A stretch of 8,039 nt of DNA from Hyphomicrobiales bacterium (GTDB taxonomy: Bacteria; Pseudomonadota; Alphaproteobacteria; Rhizobiales; Aestuariivirgaceae), in the NCBI GenBank assembly GCA_025362535.1, contig JANYGE010000221.1, forward strand, positions 1 to 8,039, written 5' to 3'. This document shows, piece by piece, positions 1 to 6,864 of the stretch. Every line of letters starts with the position of its first letter. Positions within the stretch are counted from its first letter, which is position 1. The position numbers were made by a program, and so were the translations under genes. The notes below the pieces were generated by a model. That model was not told where the DNA came from. It did not search any database and saw nothing but the letters and a program-made list of their open reading frames with translations.

Positions 1-51
1 AATTGTTGATGGAAATGGGCCGCGGTGGAAATATTTAAGCACCACATATGA

Positions 52-162
52 CAGCCCTTCGAGGCTCCCTCGTATCAAGTACGAGGTCGCACCTCAGCAT
101 GAGGAAAAAATAAATTTCCTCATGCTGAGTGCCCACGCGAGCGCGGGCCTCGAAGCAGGCTG
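52..162. repeat. Nested palindromic intergenic repeat, cloverleaf-like fold
   Basis: An outer stem pairs 52-65 with 147-162 (14 base pairs, with a two-base bulge at 156-157). It encloses three hairpins. The first is 68-74 with 80-86, a perfect 7-bp stem with a 5-base loop. The second is 93-107 with 115-129, a perfect 15-bp stem with a 7-base A-rich loop. The third is a weaker GC-rich hairpin at 132-147 that shares bases with the outer stem. From memory, palindromes with a GCCTCGAAG end and a CTCAGCATGAGG-type core are dispersed between genes in many Hyphomicrobiales genomes. I therefore infer a REP/BIME-type repeat rather than a unique site. It lies 8 bases past the hslU stop, so it may also protect or end that transcript. 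No transposase is nearby. Confidence 0.7.
89..132. other. Strong hairpin downstream of hslU
   Basis: This is the central stem-loop of the larger palindrome: 15 perfect base pairs (93-107 with 115-129). A further three pairs, 89-91 with 130-132, form if C92 bulges out. The loop is AAATAAA on the plus strand. There is no run of T after the stem in either direction, so it does not look like a classical intrinsic terminator. It could still block 3' exonucleases or mark the hslVU transcript end. Confidence 0.6.
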
Positions 163-170
163 ACATAGGA

Positions 171-1475
171 TCACAAAATAAACTTACTCAAATCCACATT
201 CTTCGCCAGCGCCCCCACATGCTCCACCACATAGGCCTCGTCGATCTTCACCGTCTCTCCGGAACGGTCGGTGGCAGTGAAGCTCACTTCATCTAGAATG
301 CGTTCCATCACCGTTTGCAATCTGCGCGCGCCAATGTTTTCGATGGAGCCGTTAATCTCCGCTGCGATGCGCGCAATTGCGGCTACACCTTCATCGGAAA
401 ATTCCAGCGTCACGCCTTCGGTGTCGAGCAGAGCTTTATATTGCTTGATCAGGCTCGTCTCCGGCTCGGTTAAAATCCGGCGGAATTCCTCTTGGCCCAG
501 CGCTTTTAATTCCACACGAATAGGCAAGCGACCTTGCAGTTCTGGCAATAAATCTGATGGTTTGGCCACATGGAAGGCCCCCGACGCAATGAAGAGAATA
601 TGATCGGTCTTCACCGGACCATGCTTGGTTGAAACTGTGGTGCCCTCGATCAGCGGCAGCAAATCGCGCTGCACCCCTTCACGGCTTACATCAGCGCCAC
701 CGCGCCCGCCTGTGGAGGCGATCTTGTCGATCTCATCCAAAAACACGATGCCATTATTCTCAACAACCTCGATGGCCTCTTGCAAAATTTTATCATGATC
801 TAAAAGTTTTTCACTTTCCTCAATCATCAAAATTTCATGGGCCTGCGCCACCGAAACTTTGCGCGCTTTGGTGCGGTTGCCAAAGGCCTTGCCCATCATA
901 TCGCTGATGTTAATGATTGAAGCCGAACCACCGGGCATGCCCGGAATATCAAAGCTTGGCGCACCGCCAGTATCAGCCACCTGAATTTCAATTTCCTTAG
1001 TGTCGAGCACGCCATCACGCAATTTCTTGCGGAAGGAATCACGGGTGGACTCGGAGGCATTTTCACCCACCAACACTGACACCACGCGGTCTTCAGCCGC
1101 TGCATGAGCTGCCGCTTCCACATCCTTGCGCCGTGCTGCTTTCACCATGCCGATGCCGGCTTCCAGCAGATCACGCACAATCTGATCCACATCGCGGCCC
1201 ACATAGCCAACCTCGGTAAACTTAGTAGCTTCAACTTTCAGAAACGGCGCATTGGCAAGTTTGGCCAGCCGCCGTGCAATTTCGGTTTTGCCCACACCTG
1301 TAGGTCCGATCATTAAAATATTCTTCGGCACCACATCTTCGCGCATCTGCCCATTGAGCTGCTGCCTGCGCCAGCGGTTGCGCAGCGCAATAGCCACAGC
1401 GCGCTTGGCGTCATGCTGGCCAATAATATAGCGATCAAGTTCGGAAACAATTTCGCGGGGCGTAAAGTTTGTCAT
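171..1475 (-). CDS. hslU: HslU, ATPase/unfoldase subunit of the HslUV protease
   Basis: HslU is the cytoplasmic AAA+ (Clp/HSP100) hexamer that unfolds substrates and feeds them into HslV. The 434-residue length is close to the E. coli protein (443). Visible motifs are a Walker A loop GPTGVGKT at 57-64, the pore loop GYVG at 90-93, a variable I-domain from about 105 to 235, Walker B with IVFLDEID at 243-250, and the sensor-2 arginines in GARR at 382-385. The C-terminal tail LSKFIL (429-434) matches the family tail that inserts into HslV to activate it. The ATG overlaps the hslV stop in an ATGA, and no clear Shine-Dalgarno site precedes it, which suggests coupled translation after hslV. The gene looks intact. 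Confidence 0.97.
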   Translation of the reverse strand: MTNFTPREIVSELDRYIIGQHDAKRAVAIALRNRWRRQQLNGQMREDVVPKNILMIGPTGVGKTEIARRLAKLANAPFLKVEATKFTEVGYVGRDVDQIVRDLLEAGIGMVKAARRKDVEAAAHAAAEDRVVSVLVGENASESTRDSFRKKLRDGVLDTKEIEIQVADTGGAPSFDIPGMPGGSASIINISDMMGKAFGNRTKARKVSVAQAHEILMIEESEKLLDHDKILQEAIEVVENNGIVFLDEIDKIASTGGRGGADVSREGVQRDLLPLIEGTTVSTKHGPVKTDHILFIASGAFHVAKPSDLLPELQGRLPIRVELKALGQEEFRRILTEPETSLIKQYKALLDTEGVTLEFSDEGVAAIARIAAEINGSIENIGARRLQTVMERILDEVSFTATDRSGETVKIDEAYVVEHVGALAKNVDLSKFIL

Positions 1476-2017
1476 GCTGTCAGAGTCTCAATCGTCAAAT
1501 TGCCATTGGTATAAACGCAAATGTCGGCGGCAATGCCCATGGCTTTTCGTGCAATCGCTTCGGCATCCATATCTGTGTCCATCAGCGCGCGCGCAGCGGC
1601 CAAGGCGTAATTACCGCCAGAACCAATCGCCACCACGCCATGTTCAGGCTCCAACACATCGCCAGTACCCGTCAGCACCAGTGAAATATTTTTATCGGCC
1701 ACAATCATCATCGCTTCCAAGCGCCGCAAATATCGGTCAGTGCGCCAGTCCTTGGCCATCTCCACGCAAGCGCGGGTGAGTTGGTTGGGAAATTGCTCCA
1801 ATTTGCCTTCCAGCCGCTCAAACAGCGTCATTGCATCCGCCGTGGCTCCAGCAAATCCGGCGATCACGCCAGTGGAACCCAAGGGCCGCACTTTGCGGGC
1901 ATTGCCCTTCATTACCGTGTTACCCATGCTCACTTGGCCATCGCCAGCGATAACTATTTTCCCGCCCTTGCGCACGCCCAAGATGGTCGTGCCATGCCAA
2001 TTTGTTGGATCGCTCAT
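1472..2017 (-). CDS. hslV: HslV, threonine peptidase subunit of the HslUV protease
   Basis: HslV is the proteasome beta-like peptidase (family T1) that forms a double hexameric ring capped by HslU. I place the start at 2017 (MSDPTNWHG...), giving 181 residues, because AAAGGA sits 7 bases before it. The longer frame reaching 2074 would add 19 residues with no family resemblance. The conserved GTTI at residues 9-12 aligns with the MTTI start of the E. coli protein. The catalytic nucleophile is therefore Thr10, and residues 1-9 form a propeptide that must be removed. Other signatures are AGDGQVS (24-30), the [10 protein letters not shown] stretch (53-62), AKDWRTDR (88-95), and the IGSGGNYA segment (131-138). 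It is the first gene of a two-gene operon with hslU, divergent from hisB. Confidence 0.96.
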   Translation of the reverse strand: MSDPTNWHGTTILGVRKGGKIVIAGDGQVSMGNTVMKGNARKVRPLGSTGVIAGFAGATADAMTLFERLEGKLEQFPNQLTRACVEMAKDWRTDRYLRRLEAMMIVADKNISLVLTGTGDVLEPEHGVVAIGSGGNYALAAARALMDTDMDAEAIARKAMGIAADICVYTNGNLTIETLTA

Positions 2018-2024
2018 GTGAAAT

Positions 2025-2030
2025 TCCTTT
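2025..2030 (-). promoter_or_regulatory. Ribosome binding site of hslV
   Basis: On the minus strand AAAGGA lies 7 bases upstream of the ATG at 2017. This decides the hslV start in favour of the 181-residue form over the in-frame start at 2074. Confidence 0.75.
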
Positions 2031-2033
2031 TGA

Positions 2034-2069
2034 GGGTCACATCTAAGCCTTGCTAACCCAAAGTTAAAG
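2034..2069 (-). promoter_or_regulatory. Candidate heat-shock-type promoter of hslVU
   Basis: Reading the minus strand, CTTTAA (2069-2064) differs at one base from the sigma-32 (RpoH) -35 hexamer CTTGAA. It is followed after 16 bases by CTTAGAT (2047-2041), which loosely resembles an RpoH -10 element. Initiation near 2034 would leave a leader of about 17 bases that still holds the ribosome binding site. hslVU is a classical RpoH regulon operon in E. coli, which makes the reading reasonable. The match is by eye only and the spacing is long for alphaproteobacterial RpoH sites. Confidence 0.3.
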
Positions 2070-2090
2070 GCCAACTTCCCAATTTATATT
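2062..2090 (+). promoter_or_regulatory. Candidate promoter of the his-coaA operon
   Basis: TATATT at 2085-2090 is a fair -10 box in the only gap upstream of hisB. No good -35 sits at the proper distance: the closest, around 2062-2068, matches poorly. A 5-bp inverted repeat (AAGTT at 2061-2065, AACTT at 2073-2077) lies over the -35 region and could be an operator, although it is short enough to be chance. I see no leader peptide rich in histidine codons, so attenuation of the enteric kind is not supported. Confidence 0.25.
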
Positions 2091-2124
2091 GCATCTGCTA
2101 AGAGCCGCCGCGAAAGGTTAATTC

Positions 2125-2718
2125 ATGCGCAAGGCCACCATCTCTCGTAAGACCACTGAAACCGAAGTTTCGGCCACCGTTAACTTGGATGGCACCGGAA
2201 GCTATGCCATTAAAACTGGCGTGGGCTTCTTTGACCATATGATGGAACAGCTGGCGCGTCATTCATTGATCGACATTACACTCGAAGCCAAAGGCGATTT
2301 GCACATTGATGATCACCACACTGTGGAAGATTGTGGCATCGCTTTGGGCCAAGCCATAGCCGAAGCCTTGGGCGACCGCAAAGGCATCCGCCGCTATGCC
2401 TCGTGCGATTTGCCAATGGACGAAACTTTGACCCGCGTTGCAATTGATGTTTCGGGCCGGCCATTCCTCGTTTTCAAATGCGAATATCCACGCCACAAGA
2501 TTGGCACGTTTGATACCGAACTGGTGCGCGAATGGTTTCAAGCCTTCGCCATGAATGCGGGCATCACCTTGCATTTGGAAACTGCCTATGGCTTGAATGC
2601 CCATCACATCGCAGAATCCAGTTTCAAAGCACTGGCCCGTTCATTGCGTGATGCGCTGGAGATTGACCCCCGTCAGCCGAACCGCATTCCAAGCACCAAA
2701 GGTTCACTCGCCGGATGA
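2125..2718 (+). CDS. hisB: Imidazoleglycerol-phosphate dehydratase (HisB, monofunctional)
   Basis: HisB removes water from imidazole glycerol phosphate to give imidazole acetol phosphate, a manganese-dependent step of histidine synthesis in the cytoplasm. The 197-residue protein is the short, monofunctional form. It lacks the N-terminal histidinol-phosphatase domain found in E. coli HisB, so the phosphatase must be encoded elsewhere. Metal-binding motifs are [12 protein letters not shown] (36-47), DDHHTVED (62-69) and [10 protein letters not shown] (160-169), and the typical PSTKGSL end is at 189-195. The ATG at 2125 has AAAGG 7 bases upstream. It is the first gene of the operon and its stop overlaps the hisH start in an ATGA. 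Confidence 0.97.
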   Translation: MRKATISRKTTETEVSATVNLDGTGSYAIKTGVGFFDHMMEQLARHSLIDITLEAKGDLHIDDHHTVEDCGIALGQAIAEALGDRKGIRRYASCDLPMDETLTRVAIDVSGRPFLVFKCEYPRHKIGTFDTELVREWFQAFAMNAGITLHLETAYGLNAHHIAESSFKALARSLRDALEIDPRQPNRIPSTKGSLAG

Positions 2719-3365
2719 AGACAGTGATCATTGATTATGGTTCCGGCAATTTGCACTCTGCTGCCAAGGCCTTTGAACGCGCCGCCAAGGATTTCAAAAT
2801 CAAGGCAGATATTGTCGTTTCCAATCGGCCCGAAGCTTTAGAAAAAGCTGAACGCATTGTTCTGCCTGGCGTGGGGGCCTTCAAAGATTGCTATGAAGGC
2901 TTGCTGGCCATTGAAGGTCTGCGTGAGGCTTTGCAAGAGCAAGTAATCACCAAAGGCAAACCGATCCTCGGTATTTGTGTGGGCATGCAGATTATGGCCA
3001 CGCGCGGGCTGGAACATGAAGTCACCAAAGGTCTGGGTTGGATTGCGGGTGATGTGAAACCGATTGCGCCGTCTGATCCCACTTTGAAAATCCCACACAT
3101 GGGCTGGAACACCATCAAGCCCACCAGTCAACACGCCTTGCTTGATGGCATTGCAACGGGGGATGCTGGTCTCCACGCCTATTTCGTGCACTCCTATCAC
3201 ATGGAACCAACTCTGCCGGAAGATCTGATTGCCACATCAGACTATGCCTGTGAGATCACTGCCATGGTTGGCTATGATAATATTGTAGGAACCCAGTTCC
3301 ACCCCGAGAAGAGCCAAACATTGGGCTTGGCATTGATCGCAAATTTCTTGCGGTGGCGGCCGTGA
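2715..3365 (+). CDS. hisH: Imidazole glycerol phosphate synthase, glutaminase subunit HisH
   Basis: HisH hydrolyses glutamine and channels ammonia to HisF, with which it forms IGP synthase. The protein is a class I glutamine amidotransferase of 216 residues, close to the usual 200-215. The oxyanion region PGVGAF is at 51-56. The nucleophile is Cys88 in GICVGMQ. His196 and Glu198 in TQFHPEKSQ complete the triad. HMGWN (128-132) and YFVHSY (156-161) are further family signatures. The start overlaps hisB in ATGA and the stop overlaps hisA in GTGA, so translation is probably coupled on both sides. In several Rhizobiaceae, from memory, a small hypothetical gene separates hisB and hisH. It is absent here. 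Confidence 0.97.
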   Translation: MKTVIIDYGSGNLHSAAKAFERAAKDFKIKADIVVSNRPEALEKAERIVLPGVGAFKDCYEGLLAIEGLREALQEQVITKGKPILGICVGMQIMATRGLEHEVTKGLGWIAGDVKPIAPSDPTLKIPHMGWNTIKPTSQHALLDGIATGDAGLHAYFVHSYHMEPTLPEDLIATSDYACEITAMVGYDNIVGTQFHPEKSQTLGLALIANFLRWRP

Positions 3366-4093
3366 TCCTGTTTCCGGCAATCGACCTTAAAGATGGCCAG
3401 TGTGTGCGCCTGAAACTGGGTGATATGGCACAGGCAACGATTTATAACGAGAGTCCCGCTGCCCAAGCCCGGGCTTTTGAAGACCAAGGTTTCAAATGGC
3501 TGCATGTTGTCGATCTCAATGGAGCCTTTGAAGGGCAATCGGTGAATGGCGCTGCGGTTGAGGCGATTTTAAAATCAACCAAGAATCCTGTGCAGCTGGG
3601 CGGCGGCATTCGCAGCTTGGCACATATTGAAACCTGGCTGGATAAAGGTCTGGCCCGTGTCATCCTCGGCACTGTCGCCGTGCGCAATCCCACACTTGTC
3701 AAAGAAGCTTGCAAGCTTTTCCCCGGCAGAGTGGCCGTTGGCATAGATGCCAAGGGCGGCAAAGTGGCTGTTGAGGGTTGGGCAGAAGCCTCATCACTCG
3801 AAGTGATTGAGCTTGCCAAACAATTCGAAGGGGCTGGCGTTGCCGCACTTATTTATACTGACATTGACCGCGATGGCATTTTGACGGGTATCAATTGGCC
3901 CAGCACCTTGGCCTTGGCCGATGCAGTTTCCATTCCGGTGATTGCTTCCGGTGGGCTGGCTTCGATCAATGATATTGAGCGCATGTTAAAATCCGATGCT
4001 AAAAAACTTGCAGGGGCCATCACGGGGCGCGCCCTCTATGATGGCCGCATTGATCCTGCGGCTGCACTCAAATTAATTGCGGAGGCTGCGTGA
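3362..4093 (+). CDS. hisA: Phosphoribosylformimino-AICAR phosphate isomerase (HisA)
   Basis: HisA opens the ribose ring of ProFAR (an Amadori rearrangement) to give PRFAR, the substrate of HisFH. It is a (beta/alpha)8 barrel of 243 residues with two phosphate-binding half-barrels. Catalytic Asp8 lies in FPAIDLKDG and catalytic Asp129 in [16 protein letters not shown] (80-85), YTDIDRDG (165-172) and IASGG (195-199) are the other loop signatures. I choose the GTG at 3362 rather than the GTG at 3353. It gives the family N-terminus [12 protein letters not shown], it forms a GTGA overlap with the hisH stop like the other junctions, and GGTGG at 3352-3356 precedes it at 5 bases. The earlier GTG would add three residues and has no ribosome binding site. 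Confidence 0.95.
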   Translation: MILFPAIDLKDGQCVRLKLGDMAQATIYNESPAAQARAFEDQGFKWLHVVDLNGAFEGQSVNGAAVEAILKSTKNPVQLGGGIRSLAHIETWLDKGLARVILGTVAVRNPTLVKEACKLFPGRVAVGIDAKGGKVAVEGWAEASSLEVIELAKQFEGAGVAALIYTDIDRDGILTGINWPSTLALADAVSIPVIASGGLASINDIERMLKSDAKKLAGAITGRALYDGRIDPAAALKLIAEAA

Positions 4094-4824
4094 AAAAAAT
4101 TCTTCTCGTAACAGGTGGTGGGCGCGGCATTGGCGCTGCAATTTCCAGGCTTGGGGCCAAACAGGGCTATGCTGTTGCCGTGAATTATCACAGTGACAAA
4201 AATGCAGCTGAAGCACTGGCCCAAGAGATTGGCGGCATTGCCATTCAAGGCGATGTGAGCAAGCCCGAAGATGTCACCCGCATGTTTAATGAAACTGAAA
4301 AGCACCTGGGTAAAGTCACCCATGTGGCAAATAATGCGGGCGTCACTGGAAAGAGTAGCAAACTTGTTGATGCTGAAATTTCGACAATTCGTGATGTGAT
4401 CGATATTAATTTGCTCGGTAAAATTTTTGTGGCCCGCGAAGCGGTCAAGCGTATGTCCACAAGGCTTGGCGGAAGTGGTGGTGCTATTGTAAACCTTTCA
4501 TCAGCTGCCGCATTGCTTGGCAGTCCGCATGAATATGTTTGGTATGCCGCAAGCAAGGGCGGCGTTGAATCACTCACTTATGGTTTGGCGAAAGAAGTGG
4601 CTGAAGAAGGCATCCGCGTGAATGCCGTGGTGCCCGGCATGATCGAAACGGAGATACATGAAAAATCTACGGGTGATGCAGCCCGCGTCGAACGCATCAG
4701 GCCCAACATTCCCATGAAGCGCATTGGCTTGCCGGAAGAGATTGCCGAAGCTGTGATGTTCTTGTTAAGCGATGCTTCGTCTTATACCACTGGCGCATGC
4801 TTGCGCGTCTCGGGAGGGCGCTGA
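4090..4824 (+). CDS. SDR-family oxidoreductase (YgfF-like), embedded in the his operon
   Basis: This is a classical short-chain dehydrogenase/reductase of 244 residues with a Rossmann fold. The cofactor motif TGGGRGIG is at 8-15. Asn32-Tyr33 after the second strand, with no acidic residue there, suggests NADP(H). NNAG is at 81-84. The catalytic tetrad is Asn107, Ser138, Tyr152 and Lys156 (YAASK). The stretches [24 protein letters not shown] and NIPMKR closely resemble my recollection of E. coli YgfF, an SDR of unclear substrate often annotated as glucose 1-dehydrogenase-like. Generic FabG is a weaker alternative. The GTG start overlaps the hisA stop in GTGA and has GGAGG at 4081-4085. The stop shares one base with the hisF ATG (TGATG). 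No step of histidine synthesis known to me needs this enzyme, so its substrate is unknown. Confidence 0.92.
   Translation: MKKILLVTGGGRGIGAAISRLGAKQGYAVAVNYHSDKNAAEALAQEIGGIAIQGDVSKPEDVTRMFNETEKHLGKVTHVANNAGVTGKSSKLVDAEISTIRDVIDINLLGKIFVAREAVKRMSTRLGGSGGAIVNLSSAAALLGSPHEYVWYAASKGGVESLTYGLAKEVAEEGIRVNAVVPGMIETEIHEKSTGDAARVERIRPNIPMKRIGLPEEIAEAVMFLLSDASSYTTGACLRVSGGR
4813..4817 (+). promoter_or_regulatory. Ribosome binding site of hisF
   Basis: GGAGG, inside a longer GGGAGGG, lies 6 bases before the ATG at 4824 and within the last codons of the SDR gene. It is among the strongest Shine-Dalgarno sites in the window and fixes the hisF start at MLKARLIPC, against the upstream in-frame start at 4797. 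Confidence 0.8.
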
Positions 4825-5594
4825 TGCTCAAAGCCCGCCTCATTCCTTGTCTCGATGTAAAAGATGGTCGCGTTGTCAAAGGGGTCAACTTCGTCAATCT
4901 GGTTGATGCTGGTGATCCGGTCGAATGTGCCAAAGCCTATGATGCGGCGGGGGCCGATGAACTGTGCTTTCTCGATATCACCGCCACCCATGAAAATCGT
5001 GGCACCATGTTTGATGTGGTGAAACGCACCGCTGAAGCCTGCTTCATGCCGCTCACCGTGGGCGGTGGCGTTCGCAAATTGGATGATATTCGCAATTTGC
5101 TTTTATCGGGCGCTGATAAAGTGTCGATCAATTCGGCAGCTGTATCTGACCGCCAATTCGTAAAAGCTGCAGCGAAAAAATTTGGCAGCCAATGCATTGT
5201 TGTAGCCATTGATGCCAAAGAAATATCGCTTGGCCGATTTGAAATTTTCACCCATGGGGGCCGCAAGGAAACTGGCATCAATGCGGTGGACTTCGCCCGC
5301 GAAGTTGCAAGCCTTGGCGCAGGAGAAATTCTGCTCACCTCGATGGATCGCGATGGCACTGGCCAAGGCTTTAACATCGCATTGACCCGCGCCATTGCGG
5401 ACGCCGTAAAAATCCCGGTGATCGCTTCAGGCGGTGTGGGCACGCTGGATCATCTCGTCGAAGGCATTCGCGATGGCCACGCTACGGCGGTTCTGGCTGC
5501 CTCGATATTTCACTTCGGAACGTTTAAGATCGCGGAGGCCAAAGCACATATGGCCGCAAACGGCATTCCCATGCGATTGGTCACAGGGGCATAA
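4824..5594 (+). CDS. hisF: Imidazole glycerol phosphate synthase, cyclase subunit HisF
   Basis: HisF uses ammonia from HisH to convert PRFAR into imidazole glycerol phosphate and AICAR. AICAR returns to purine synthesis. The 256-residue length is normal. It is a (beta/alpha)8 barrel and a paralogue of HisA. Catalytic Asp11 is in [14 protein letters not shown] and Asp130 in [16 protein letters not shown] (78-85), TSMDRDGTG (172-180) and [12 protein letters not shown] (200-211) are the phosphate-binding loops. The ATG at 4824 overlaps the SDR stop by one base. The nine extra residues of the longer frame are out-of-frame SDR sequence and are rejected. hisE follows directly. Confidence 0.97.
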   Translation: MLKARLIPCLDVKDGRVVKGVNFVNLVDAGDPVECAKAYDAAGADELCFLDITATHENRGTMFDVVKRTAEACFMPLTVGGGVRKLDDIRNLLLSGADKVSINSAAVSDRQFVKAAAKKFGSQCIVVAIDAKEISLGRFEIFTHGGRKETGINAVDFAREVASLGAGEILLTSMDRDGTGQGFNIALTRAIADAVKIPVIASGGVGTLDHLVEGIRDGHATAVLAASIFHFGTFKIAEAKAHMAANGIPMRLVTGA

Positions 5595-5909
5595 ATGAAC
5601 ACGCTTGAAAAACTTAACGCAACGATTACGTCTCGCAAAGGTGCAGCGCCGGAAAGTTCCTATACGGCCAAGCTCCTTTCACAAGGCCCAGAAAAATGCG
5701 CCAAGAAATTCGGCGAGGAAGCTTTTGAACTCGCGATGGCGGCGGTGCTGAACAACAAAACCAACGTCACAAATGAAGCAGCCGATGTACTCTATCACTT
5801 GCTCGTGCTGTTGCATTCAACGGATGTTCCGCTGGCTGATGTGCTGGCAGTTTTAGAAAAGCGCGAAGGCACATCGGGCCTTGTGGAGAAAGCCAATCGC
5901 AATGGTTGA
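5595..5909 (+). CDS. hisE: Phosphoribosyl-ATP pyrophosphatase (HisE)
   Basis: HisE hydrolyses phosphoribosyl-ATP to phosphoribosyl-AMP and pyrophosphate, the second step of histidine synthesis. The stand-alone 104-residue protein is an all-helical MazG-like enzyme, not fused to HisI as in E. coli. Visible motifs are [10 protein letters not shown] (22-31), the metal-binding KFGEEAFE (38-45) and the second helix [14 protein letters not shown] (60-73). The segment [12 protein letters not shown] (88-99) is a typical family ending. The ATG follows the hisF stop without a gap, and AGGGG at 5585-5589 lies 5 bases upstream. A separate hisI gene is needed for the next step and is not in this window. 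Confidence 0.96.
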   Translation: MNTLEKLNATITSRKGAAPESSYTAKLLSQGPEKCAKKFGEEAFELAMAAVLNNKTNVTNEAADVLYHLLVLLHSTDVPLADVLAVLEKREGTSGLVEKANRNG

Positions 5910-6864
5910 TATCGAAGAAGATCTCGCCAGAGAAGTCTCGCCCTTCCGCCGCTTTGGCCGTGATGAATGGGCGGCGCTGCGCGAAGATACGCCGATGACT
6001 TTAACCGAAGCGGACCTTAAGGAAGTGCGCAGTCTCAATGATAGAATTGATCTTTCAGAAGTCGAAACCATCTATCTGCCCATGTCACGCCTGCTCAATC
6101 TCTATGTGCAGGCCAGCCAGAAGCTTTTCAATGCATCGAATATGTTTTTGCATCGGCATGATTTAAAAGTGCCTTATGTGATTGGGGTAGCGGGCAGCGT
6201 GGCGGGTGGCAAAAGCACCACAGCGCGAATTCTCCGGCGTCTGCTTTCGCGCTGGCCTTCGACGCCGAAAGTTGATCTGGTCACCACCGATGGTTTTCTT
6301 TTGCCCAATGCCATTCTCGAACGCGATGGTCTGATGGCGCGCAAGGGTTTTCCTGAAAGTTATGACCTGCCGAATATATTGCGCTTCATGTCTGACATTA
6401 AATCGGGTGAGCGCGATGTGGAGGCCCCGCTCTATTCACATCTCACCTATGATGTGTTGCACGGCAAAGCTCAGGTGATTGACCAGCCTGATATTCTGAT
6501 TGTTGAAGGCATCAATGTTTTGCAAACGGGCCGGCCTCCGCGCGATGGCCGCGGCATTCCAAACGTGTCTGACTTTTTTGATTTCTCTATTTTCATTGAT
6601 GCGGATGTGGAGGATTTGAAGGAGTGGTATATTGAACGGTTTTTCACGCTGCGCAGTGGAGCGTTTAAAGATCCAAAATCCTATTTCCATCGCTATGCTT
6701 CGTTAAGTGATGCCGAAGCGAGGGAAACCGCCACGCGGGTGTGGAACAGCATTAACCTTTTAAATCTACGCGAAAATATTTTGCCAACCCGCCCACGCGC
6801 TGATTTGGTTTTGCGCAAAGGTGCCGATCACAAAGTGCGCAGCGTGTTCTTGCGGAAATTATAA
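5902..6864 (+). CDS. coaA: Pantothenate kinase, type I (CoaA)
   Basis: CoaA phosphorylates pantothenate with ATP, the first and usually rate-setting step of coenzyme A synthesis. The 320 residues compare with 316 in E. coli. Motifs are [12 protein letters not shown] (58-69), the P-loop [12 protein letters not shown] (95-106), TTDGFL (128-133), RKGFPESYD (147-155), YSHLTYD (178-184), EGINVLQ (202-208) and [12 protein letters not shown] near the C-terminus. The P-loop has Gly where E. coli has Val (GSVAVGKST). Arg109 and His180 match E. coli Arg106 and His177, which I recall as linked to CoA feedback binding, so feedback control is probably kept. I choose the ATG at 5902, overlapping hisE by 8 bases. 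A TTG at 5881 is in frame but adds residues unlike the family. The nearest purine-rich site (GGAG, 5885-5888) is rather far, so coupling to hisE is likely. Confidence 0.95.
   Translation: MVDIEEDLAREVSPFRRFGRDEWAALREDTPMTLTEADLKEVRSLNDRIDLSEVETIYLPMSRLLNLYVQASQKLFNASNMFLHRHDLKVPYVIGVAGSVAGGKSTTARILRRLLSRWPSTPKVDLVTTDGFLLPNAILERDGLMARKGFPESYDLPNILRFMSDIKSGERDVEAPLYSHLTYDVLHGKAQVIDQPDILIVEGINVLQTGRPPRDGRGIPNVSDFFDFSIFIDADVEDLKEWYIERFFTLRSGAFKDPKSYFHRYASLSDAEARETATRVWNSINLLNLRENILPTRPRADLVLRKGADHKVRSVFLRKL

Noticed and set aside
1..38. Possible end of an upstream plus-strand gene: one frame reads MEMGRGGNI and stops at 36-38, just before the palindrome.
   Set aside because: Only about a dozen codons are visible and I recognise no family. 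The position, before a repeat and convergent with hslU, would suit a gene end, but the evidence is too thin.
93..129. Intrinsic (Rho-independent) terminator for hslU.
   Set aside because: The stem is strong, but no T-run follows it in either direction, so it is described as a hairpin within a repeat.
2..163. Plus-strand frame open across the whole left intergenic region.
   Set aside because: It runs through the palindromic repeat, and its translation is dictated by the stems and resembles no protein known to me. It is most likely open by chance.
2018..2074. Longer hslV start adding 19 residues.
   Set aside because: The extension has no family similarity, would include the ribosome binding site of the better start and would use up half of the divergent promoter region.
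4937..5443. Minus-strand open frame of 168 codons opposite hisF.
   Set aside because: It is fully antisense to hisF and its composition reflects hisF codon use. No independent support.
3362..5594. HisA and HisF similarity as a possible recent tandem duplication interrupted by the SDR.
   Set aside because: The two are ancient paralogues in nearly all bacteria and have long diverged. The similarity is expected and says nothing about a recent event here.
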